A stretch of 6,075 bases of DNA from Candidatus Desantisiibacteriota bacterium. GTDB taxonomy: Bacteria > JACRDZ01. The translations under genes and the position numbers were made by a program. Under the pieces are notes generated by a model. The model saw only the letters and a list, made by a program, of their open reading frames with translations. It ran no database searches and had not been told where the DNA came from. The stretch spans positions 1-6,075 of the forward strand of contig JACQWU010000294.1 in NCBI GenBank assembly GCA_016209155.1, read 5' to 3'. Below, in pieces: positions 1-5,518 of the stretch (positions are counted from its first letter, which is position 1; each line of letters opens with the position of its first letter).

Positions 1-17
1 ACTTCGCACTGAAACAA

Positions 18-392
18 TTATTTTTTCTTTCTTTTTTTTCTTGCGCCGTGTTGTATAGAATAAATTCTCTGTGTGATATCATGAATGATTTCTATTTCTT
101 CTATATCCATGTCCTTAAGATAAGCAGTGACTCGTCCAATACTTTTTACTTTTTCATCGTCAATCGTACTGAATTCATCTTTTTCGATATTGATTAAATC
201 GGGCAGCTGAACGCCTAATCCTTTTGCTATACGTATCAAAATATGAATTGAAGGATGACGTTTAGCCCGCTCAATCAGAGAAATATAATCATTAGATAAT
301 CCGGCGATATCTGCAACATCATTTTGAGTTAATCCTTTTGCTTTTCTAATATTATAAATATTCCTGCCGATTTTTTGTTCGATTTCTGACAT
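18..392 (-). CDS. XRE-family helix-turn-helix transcriptional regulator
   Basis: A 124-residue protein whose first ~66 residues are a Cro/C1-type (XRE) DNA-binding domain. The segment LTQNDVADIAGLS (21-33) contains the first helix of the helix-turn-helix, and NDYISLIERAKRHPS (34-48) carries the recognition helix. The family's typical 'L..IA..LGV....L' ending follows at 52-66. Residues ~75-112 look like an amphipathic helical segment that could mediate dimerisation. The C-terminus is strongly basic (ARKKRKKK, 117-124), encoded by an A/T homopolymer-rich stretch. The start is supported by GAAAGGAG (complement of 399-406) six bases upstream of the ATG. The gene is divergent from rsfS and faces the promoter and repeat region at 474-642, so autoregulation or control of the rightward operon is plausible but not shown. 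No enzymatic, metal-binding or phage-type partner domain is visible. It is a general stand-alone XRE regulator of unknown target. Confidence 0.9.
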   Translation of the reverse strand: MSEIEQKIGRNIYNIRKAKGLTQNDVADIAGLSNDYISLIERAKRHPSIHILIRIAKGLGVQLPDLINIEKDEFSTIDDEKVKSIGRVTAYLKDMDIEEIEIIHDITQRIYSIQHGARKKRKKK

Positions 393-473
393 TGAATTCT
401 CCTTTCTTTTTTAATATATGTGTTAATTCGACAACCTTTTCTTGCAATCATTAAAACTATTATAATATCTAAA

Positions 474-502
474 TTGACACAAACTTTATCAGATGATATA
501 AT
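474..502 (+). promoter_or_regulatory. Consensus sigma-70 promoter for the rightward genes
   Basis: TTGACA (474-479) and TATAAT (497-502) are separated by exactly 17 bases, matching the sigma-70 consensus at both hexamers. A TG one base before the -10 (494-495) adds an extended -10 element. The start site would fall near 507-510, giving a leader of about 175 bases before the rsfS start at 685. A perfect inverted repeat has its left arm in the -35 box, which suggests regulated use. Start-site mapping is needed to prove activity, but an exact match in an intergenic gap is unlikely to be chance even in AT-rich DNA. Confidence 0.75.
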
Positions 503-532
503 TTTTACATTATGAAGCATTTCAGTTTGTGT
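477..532. repeat. 9-bp inverted repeat flanking the promoter -10 and start site
   Basis: ACACAAACT at 477-485 is the exact reverse complement of AGTTTGTGT at 524-532, with 38 bases between the arms. The left arm overlaps the last three bases of the -35 box. The right arm lies about 15-25 bases downstream of the predicted start site. This layout would suit two operator half-sites bridged by a repressor, the divergent XRE protein being one candidate. It is a poor terminator because the loop is long, although T-rich DNA follows the right arm. The repeat is seen directly; its function is inferred. Confidence 0.5.
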
Positions 533-548
533 TTTTTAATTAAATAAG

Positions 549-642
549 ATTAACACTGATTATTTATTCTGTCAAGCTTAATTAATACTGATTATTAATA
601 ATTAGTTTAATGATATTAACACTGATTATTAATTCTGTCAAG
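549..642. repeat. Direct repeats in the rsfS leader region
   Basis: A 28-bp unit occurs at 549-576 and again at 615-642 with one mismatch (T565 versus A631). It starts ATTAACACTGATTATT and ends ATTCTGTCAAG. A partial copy at 581-599 (ATTAATACTGATTATTAAT) sits between them, so starts are spaced 32 and 34 bases apart, about three helical turns. The middle copy also overlaps a perfect palindrome, ATTATTAATAAT at 591-602. The repeats lie downstream of the predicted transcription start and upstream of the rsfS ribosome binding site. Possible roles are regulator binding sites or simply a small tandem duplication. No protein-coding signal explains them. Confidence 0.65.
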
Positions 643-672
643 ATAATTTTGATTTCAAATTTAAAATTAAAT

Positions 673-677
673 AGGAG
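673..677 (+). promoter_or_regulatory. Ribosome binding site fixing the rsfS TTG start
   Basis: AGGAG lies seven bases before TTG at 685-687. This is much better than the sequence before the in-frame ATG at 610, which has no Shine-Dalgarno-like bases and lies inside the direct-repeat cluster. Confidence 0.75.
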
Positions 678-684
678 AAGAAAA

Positions 685-1005
685 TTGTTTTCTAAACAAA
701 TTGCAAATCTGAGTCTTAATTTATGTGAAGAAAAAAAAGGAGAAGATGTTAAAATTATTAGTATGAAAAAAAATAGTCTGACAGATTATTTTGTTATCTG
801 TACAGCAAACTCAGATGTACATGCAAGGGCGATTGCTGAAGAGATAGAAAAGGAGTTTAAGAAAAAAGATATAGAATTATTACATAGGGATGGATATAGT
901 GACGGGCACTGGATTTTACTGGATTATTTTGATGTAATGATCCATATCTTCACAAGGGAAACCAGAGATTTTTATGCACTTGAAAAATTATGGCAGGATG
1001 ATTAA
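685..1005 (+). CDS. rsfS: Ribosomal silencing factor RsfS (Iojap/DUF143 family)
   Basis: A 106-residue protein that covers the family's usual length. RsfS binds ribosomal protein uL14 on the 50S subunit and blocks subunit joining, slowing translation when nutrients are scarce. Family signatures are clear: the N-terminal helix (IANLSLNLCEEKKGEDVKII, 6-25), SLTDYFVICTANSDVHARAI (31-50), the RDGYSDGHWILLDYFDVMIH block (68-87), and the closing RDFYALEKLW (94-103). I chose the TTG at 685 because AGGAG precedes it and the homologous domain begins there. Extending to the ATG at 610 would add 25 residues encoded by repeat DNA with no family match. It is the first gene after the consensus promoter. 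In many bacteria rsfS sits beside nadD; here the next gene is an exported propeller protein starting two bases after the stop. No key residue appears to be missing. Confidence 0.93.
   Translation: MFSKQIANLSLNLCEEKKGEDVKIISMKKNSLTDYFVICTANSDVHARAIAEEIEKEFKKKDIELLHRDGYSDGHWILLDYFDVMIHIFTRETRDFYALEKLWQDD
995..998 (+). promoter_or_regulatory. Ribosome binding site for the signal-peptide frame at 1008
   Basis: AGGA inside the last codons of rsfS lies nine bases before ATG 1008. It supports initiation at 1008, coupled to rsfS translation, rather than at ATG 1072, which has no good upstream site. Confidence 0.55.
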
Positions 1006-1007
1006 GC

Positions 1008-1085
1008 ATGAAAATGCGTATTTATTATATATTGATAAGCTTGTTAATATTTTTTTTGGTAAATAATATTTATGCAAGGAAGTAA
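1008..1085 (+). CDS. Signal-peptide reading frame, out of frame with the downstream propeller gene
   Basis: This 25-codon frame encodes a textbook Sec signal peptide: a short basic start (MKMR), a hydrophobic core (IYYILISLLIFFLV), and a polar end NNIYA with an A at the expected signal peptidase I site (residue 23), then RK and a TAA stop. It starts two bases after rsfS and has AGGA nine bases upstream. The large propeller protein continues in the frame one base further on, beginning GSKEWDIP within a few codons of the signal cleavage point. The two frames are both open between about 1063 and 1082. Removing one base there would give a normal exported protein such as ...NNIYA-RSKEWDIP. I therefore read this as the true 5' end of the next gene, separated by a frameshift, a sequencing error or recoding, rather than an independent peptide gene. 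Confidence 0.7.
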   Translation: MKMRIYYILISLLIFFLVNNIYARK

Positions 1086-4000
1086 GGAGTGGGATATCCC
1101 AATAAAAAGTCGAATAAAATGTGTCCCTGCAATCGCTGACGGGAAAATTTTTTTCGGCTCATGGGACGGGACTTTATTTGTTTTGAATACTTTGTCCGGA
1201 AGCGAAATATGGAAAACAAAAGCTAAAAAAGCAATTTATTCATCTCCTTTATTTCATCAAGAAAGATTATATTACAGTTCCTGGGATGGATATCTTTATG
1301 CGGCGCAGGCAAAAAGCGGTAAAACATTATGGAAATTTAAAGCAAAGGATGCAATAAGTATAACACCTGTTATATATGATAATATAATTTTTGCCGGTTC
1401 ATTAGACGGATATGTTTATGCAGTTGATACACGTGATGGGACTGAGTTATGGAAAATTGAAACCGGCTGGGCCGGCACTCATTTTCCGCCTGTTATTGAT
1501 AAAAAAACCAATCTCATTTTCATAGCCAATAATAACAGTAATATTTATGCTTTGGAACCATTCACAGGTAAAGTAAAATGGAAGTTTGCCACACAATGGT
1601 CTGGAATATATACGGATATGGTTTTAATAGAAAACATGCTTTTTGTTCCTTCTTTTGACGGGACACTTTATTGTCTGGAAGCAAAAAACGGTAAATTGAT
1701 CTGGAGTCTCCCTCTCGGAAAATTTTTTCTTGCCAATCCTCCGTCCCAGGATGAAAAACTTTTTCTTGCAACTGAACATGGGGAGCTTGCGGCAGTAAAC
1801 ATTTATAATGGAAATATTTTATGGCGCTATAAAATAGCCGAACGTATATATAAAAAGCCTCAACTTTTTGAAGATGCGCTTTTTCTTGCTTCAGATCAGG
1901 GATATCTTTACGGGGTTGATATTTTATTCGGTGAAGTAATATTTCAATATATAATAGATTATTATTCTGATTATTTTATACATTATGATTATAATTCAGA
2001 AATGTTTTATTTTTTTAATGGTGAGGACAAATTGCTTAGTTTTGGTAAAGTAAAAGAAAAGGAAGAGCTTGATGTGAAAGAAACTTACATTGCTAAAAGA
2101 GAATTTATTAAACCTCCAAATTTTTCTCCGGATGGAAAATATATTCTTTATAACAATTATCAGATAAAAAGCGATAATAATTTATATCGTGCGCATTTTA
2201 CAGATAACAATACTTTAAGTGTTGTTAAGCTGACGCAATCAGGGGCAGATGATATTTTTCCTATGTGGTGTCCTGATTCAACCGCTATTGTATTTTCTTC
2301 AAATAGAGACGGAAATTATAATTTATATAAAATGTATATGACGAATCTGGATATTTATTATTTTGATGATAAAAATATAGCAGAATGTAACAGATCTGAG
2401 AAGGATACTTTATCAGATTTAAATAATTATACTGTCGAGGATATGGAAAAAAAGTATAATAACCAGCTTACAAATGAGAGAGGAGATGACTTTTTCCCTG
2501 TTCCATCTCCGGATGGTTCAAAAATTTTATATAGTTCAAATATAAATGGAAATTGGGATTTGTTTGTAATGGATTCCAGCGGACAGAATAAAACAAGGCT
2601 TACCTTTGATCCTGCAGATGAAGAATATGCATCGTGGAGTCCTGACGGGAAAAAAATAATTTTTACCTCATCACGGATAAAGGATAAGGATGTTTATATG
2701 ATAGACTGTAATGTAAATAATCTTATGCAGGTAACTCATGATGAAGTTGATGAAATACATCCAAAATGGATTGGGGACAGCTCAATAGTTTATGAAAAAA
2801 TGTCAATAGATAAGAGATATTCCAATATCTGGATAACACAGGAAAACGGGGAAAATGGGAAAGCGCTTACGGAAGGGAAATTCAGAGATGCTTATCCCAT
2901 ACCTTCACCTGACGGTAAAAAAATCGCTTTTATCAGCAATCGCAAAGATGACAGAGATAATATCTGGAGTACTAATATTTCAAGTAACGGACTTATTCAA
3001 ATAACAAATTATGCAGATGAAGTTAATCCTCCCTCATGGTCCTTTGACAATAAAAAAATTATTTTTTTTGTGAAGGATTCTTTAACCGGTAACAGAGAAA
3101 TCAAGACAGTAGATATTAATCAGTTTTCTTTACTGGAATTCTTTAAACAAGCGGAAAATTTTCTTTATAAGGGGGAATATGAAGAGGCACGGAATATATA
3201 TCAGAATATAATCGAAAACTATCCGGATTATAAAGTAATGGTTCTTGTTGAACCTGCACATTTTAATTTATCATCACACCTGTCTGCTTTATATAAAATG
3301 TCTGTAATCGAAGAGAGAAGGAACAATATTGATAATATGACAAAATTAAGAAAAACAATTGCAGAAGATAAAAGCGGTGACGGGGATGAACAAAAAAAGT
3401 TCTCTCTAATAACCAGTGTGAAAATAAAAATAGCCGAACAGTTAGCTAAGAAAGAAAAATATATTGAAGCTATTGATAGTTATACAGATATTTTAAAAGA
3501 TTATAAAGAAATGAAAGATGAATTCGGGTATCCTGTTGCTCCTTATATTATGATTCGTATGGCGGAGTGTTATGAAAAAACAAGTGAATATGAGCATGCA
3601 ATAGATTTGTACATAAAAGCTCAGGAAGAGTATCCGGATGAGTATATTATGATTAATAAAGATTATATCGGAACAATGGCACATAGTTTTGTTATGGCTG
3701 CAAAAATTTATGAAAAGCAGTTCAAAAACTATGATAAAGCTTTAGAGTATTACCTGAAAATTTTAGAAAAGCATTCTGATGATAAATATACTAATAAGAT
3801 TGCGGTACTTAAAGCCGCATATATTGAAAAAGCTTTAATTAATATCCGCAGAATTTACAGCCGTCAAAAAATAGATACTGATAAATGGTTTAAACTTTGT
3901 AAAAACACATATGGGGTTATAAAAAATGAAAGATTGAAAAAGAGTTTTGAAAATATTATTAATGATCTTGAAAGATTAAAAAATGGTGAAAGTTTAATGC

Positions 4001-4839
4001 AGGAAAAAGATCAGGTGTCAAAAGTAGTATTCTGTTCACGAAAAAAGGAAGGTGATTTGTCGGAAAATAATTTTGAAATATATTCAATGACTGAAAATGG
4101 CACTGATACAAAAAGGCTGACTTACAACGATGCAAATGATTATCGTCCTAACTGGTCTCCGGGCGGAGATAAGATAGTTTATCATACACTGTTTGAAAGT
4201 AATTATGAGATTTTTGTTATGGATAATGATGGTGCAAATCAAATGAATCTTACTAACAACGCAGCCTATGATTTTGAACCTGCATGGAATTCTGATGGAA
4301 CACGAATTTCTTTTACCACTGACAGGGATAAGAATATGGAAATATATGTTATGAATGAGGATGGAAGTGACCCGATAAATATAAGCAGTCATCCGGCGCG
4401 TGATTTTGAATCCAACTGGTCACCTTTTGGAGATAAAATAGTTTTTACAACGGACAGGGACGGTAATTTAGAGGTATATCAAATAGATATCGCAAATGGT
4501 ACAATTGAAAATTTATCTAAAAGCAGAGCTGACGACCACGAACCTGTTTTTTCACCTGATGGATTAAAAATTATTTTTACTTCTAATCGCGATGGCAATG
4601 AGGAAATTTATATTATGAATAATGATGGTAGAGAGCAATATAATATTTCAAAAAATGATTCTTTTGATTATAATCCAACCTGGTCAAAGGACGGCCAATA
4701 CATTTTTTTCGTTTCAAATCGTCATGGAACACCAAAAATATTCAGAATGAGATCTGATGGAACAGGCATTGTGCAGTTGACCGGTGATGCAGAAAGCTAT
4801 GATATTCAACCTAATGTGACAAAAGGGATACAGTTCTGA
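1072..4839 (+). CDS. Large PQQ-propeller / TolB-propeller / TPR / TolB-propeller protein, probably exported
   Basis: The open frame gives 1255 residues. Residues ~1-330 form a PQQ-type beta-propeller: seven blades start near 24, 64, 104, 147, 188, 228 and 268, with the pattern 'G.LYA.D..sG...W', and a possible eighth is near 310. Residues ~350-682 hold about seven TolB/PD40-type blades (SPDGKKI.F.SNRDGN..IY.M). Residues ~687-903 contain at least four TPR-like units (for example FLYKGEYEEARNIYQNIIEN and TSEYEHAIDLYIKAQEEYP), then more helix to ~982. Residues 983-1255 form a second TolB-like propeller of six blades with a strict 44-residue period. Such domains bind proteins or ligands; no catalytic residues are evident, so it is probably a scaffold or envelope interaction protein. 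Only one end is uncertain: ATG 1072 lacks a ribosome binding site, and a signal peptide lies just upstream in another frame (1008-1085), so the native protein probably begins at 1008 through a frame change. It is not TolB itself: far larger, with no tol/pal neighbours. Confidence 0.85.
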   Translation: MQGSKEWDIPIKSRIKCVPAIADGKIFFGSWDGTLFVLNTLSGSEIWKTKAKKAIYSSPLFHQERLYYSSWDGYLYAAQAKSGKTLWKFKAKDAISITPVIYDNIIFAGSLDGYVYAVDTRDGTELWKIETGWAGTHFPPVIDKKTNLIFIANNNSNIYALEPFTGKVKWKFATQWSGIYTDMVLIENMLFVPSFDGTLYCLEAKNGKLIWSLPLGKFFLANPPSQDEKLFLATEHGELAAVNIYNGNILWRYKIAERIYKKPQLFEDALFLASDQGYLYGVDILFGEVIFQYIIDYYSDYFIHYDYNSEMFYFFNGEDKLLSFGKVKEKEELDVKETYIAKREFIKPPNFSPDGKYILYNNYQIKSDNNLYRAHFTDNNTLSVVKLTQSGADDIFPMWCPDSTAIVFSSNRDGNYNLYKMYMTNLDIYYFDDKNIAECNRSEKDTLSDLNNYTVEDMEKKYNNQLTNERGDDFFPVPSPDGSKILYSSNINGNWDLFVMDSSGQNKTRLTFDPADEEYASWSPDGKKIIFTSSRIKDKDVYMIDCNVNNLMQVTHDEVDEIHPKWIGDSSIVYEKMSIDKRYSNIWITQENGENGKALTEGKFRDAYPIPSPDGKKIAFISNRKDDRDNIWSTNISSNGLIQITNYADEVNPPSWSFDNKKIIFFVKDSLTGNREIKTVDINQFSLLEFFKQAENFLYKGEYEEARNIYQNIIENYPDYKVMVLVEPAHFNLSSHLSALYKMSVIEERRNNIDNMTKLRKTIAEDKSGDGDEQKKFSLITSVKIKIAEQLAKKEKYIEAIDSYTDILKDYKEMKDEFGYPVAPYIMIRMAECYEKTSEYEHAIDLYIKAQEEYPDEYIMINKDYIGTMAHSFVMAAKIYEKQFKNYDKALEYYLKILEKHSDDKYTNKIAVLKAAYIEKALINIRRIYSRQKIDTDKWFKLCKNTYGVIKNERLKKSFENIINDLERLKNGESLMQEKDQVSKVVFCSRKKEGDLSENNFEIYSMTENGTDTKRLTYNDANDYRPNWSPGGDKIVYHTLFESNYEIFVMDNDGANQMNLTNNAAYDFEPAWNSDGTRISFTTDRDKNMEIYVMNEDGSDPINISSHPARDFESNWSPFGDKIVFTTDRDGNLEVYQIDIANGTIENLSKSRADDHEPVFSPDGLKIIFTSNRDGNEEIYIMNNDGREQYNISKNDSFDYNPTWSKDGQYIFFVSNRHGTPKIFRMRSDGTGIVQLTGDAESYDIQPNVTKGIQF

Positions 4840-4874
4840 TTGCATTTTTATTTTTTAGATGATATATTAAATAG

Positions 4875-4901
4875 CGTAATTTGCGATATAAATGAATTAC
4901 G
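4875..4901 (+). promoter_or_regulatory. Possible small hairpin before the cytochrome gene
   Basis: CGTAATT (4875-4881) and AATTACG (4895-4901) are perfect 7-bp complements with a 13-base loop. The last base touches the GGAG ribosome binding site (4901-4904) of the cytochrome gene, so the stem could modestly affect its translation. It is AT-rich, has no following T-run, and may be coincidental. Confidence 0.25.
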
Positions 4902-4904
4902 GAG
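4901..4904 (+). promoter_or_regulatory. Ribosome binding site fixing the cytochrome start
   Basis: GGAG lies eight bases before ATG 4913. The in-frame ATG at 4892 has no such site and would only add seven residues ahead of the signal peptide. Confidence 0.65.
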
Positions 4905-4912
4905 ATTTTCAG

Positions 4913-5500
4913 ATGAAAGCTATAAAAGTATATATTTTTTTAATAATTTTAGCAGTATTTATGGTTATAAGCGGCATAAATGCCCAGGAATGTAAATGTC
5001 ATAGTAAAAATTCCTCTATGCGGCGAATGCATGAAATAATTGGTTTTAAAAATTGCGGCAATTGTCACAATAAAAATGAAAAGTTAATGAGTTCAAAACC
5101 CAAAAAACAAAACGATCAGAAAAATCAGGAAAAGCTTAAAAATCGTATTAAAGAAGATAAATTTTGTATCCCATGTCATAATCCGGATGGAACAGCTAAA
5201 AAAGAAATTTACAAAAATTCCGATGCCATGAAAATAATTAATACTTTTTACTGCCCAAAAGACAAATTAAGGTTTATTGACAATATTAATGTTTGTCCAA
5301 AATGCGGTGGAAAGTTAATAGATATTAACCTCCTTATGGAAGAATCCAAAAAAAATCCATCTAATGATATATGCCGGCAATGTCATATCAATACTGAAGT
5401 GGAAAACCTTGATTCCCATATTACTTTTAAAAAAGATAAATTGTATAATTGTTTAGAATGTCATAGCGGACATGATGATTGCGGAGGCTGTCATTTTTAA
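4913..5500 (+). CDS. Exported multihaem c-type cytochrome (five CXXCH) with a zinc-ribbon-like insert
   Basis: A 195-residue protein counted from ATG 4913. A Sec signal peptide (MKAIK, a hydrophobic core, then SGINA, residues 1-24) sends it to the periplasm. Five canonical haem c motifs follow: CGNCH 48-52, CIPCH 85-89, CRQCH 154-158, CLECH 180-184 and CGGCH 190-194, the last ending one residue before the C-terminus. A CKCH at 27-30, right after the cleavage site, is one residue short of a normal motif and may be a degenerate haem site or metal site. Other histidines (H40, H169, H187) could be sixth ligands. Between haems 2 and 3, residues 112-137 have CP, then 12 residues, then CPKCGGKL. This is the spacing of the heavy-metal-binding (HMBD) ribbon found in copper/silver efflux proteins, but the usual Met-His after the first CP is replaced. 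A Lys/Gln/Asn-rich linker fills 60-83. The expected role is electron transfer; the partner and pathway are unknown. It begins 73 bases after the propeller gene and ends 18 bases before cobQ. Confidence 0.88.
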   Translation: MKAIKVYIFLIILAVFMVISGINAQECKCHSKNSSMRRMHEIIGFKNCGNCHNKNEKLMSSKPKKQNDQKNQEKLKNRIKEDKFCIPCHNPDGTAKKEIYKNSDAMKIINTFYCPKDKLRFIDNINVCPKCGGKLIDINLLMEESKKNPSNDICRQCHINTEVENLDSHITFKKDKLYNCLECHSGHDDCGGCHF

Positions 5501-5518
5501 AAATTCGGGAAAATTCTG

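Noticed and set aside
459-464. Minus-strand TATAAT as a promoter for the XRE gene
   Set aside because: No acceptable -35 hexamer lies 16-18 bases upstream on that strand; AT-rich DNA gives such hexamers by chance.
329-520. Minus-strand 63-codon frame overlapping the regulator start
   Set aside because: It overlaps the XRE gene in another frame and runs through the promoter; its product has no recognisable domain.
512-547. 11-codon leader peptide (MKHFSLCFLIK) just after the predicted transcription start
   Set aside because: No ribosome binding site and no run of a regulatory amino acid; a frame this short is expected by chance.
610-684. 25-residue N-terminal extension of RsfS from ATG 610
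   Set aside because: No ribosome binding site, the coding lies in direct-repeat DNA, the residues do not match the family, and TTG 685 has AGGAG at ideal spacing.
1050-1057. T8 run as the cause of the frame break in the signal-peptide gene
   Set aside because: Removing one T here brings the TAA at 1060-1062 into frame, so it would not restore the fusion; the change must lie at about 1063-1082.
1562-1771. Minus-strand frame inside the propeller gene
   Set aside because: It lies opposite clear PQQ propeller repeats and has no protein-like features of its own.
3493-3684. Minus-strand frame inside the TPR region
   Set aside because: It is a shadow of the real coding strand, where TPR motifs are evident.
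4084-4392. Minus-strand 102-codon frame inside the second TolB-like propeller
   Set aside because: It is antisense to strongly periodic propeller blades; the open frame follows from the repeated codon pattern.
4840-4874. T-rich stretch after the propeller gene as a terminator
   Set aside because: No GC-rich stem precedes the T-rich bases, so it lacks the form of an intrinsic terminator.
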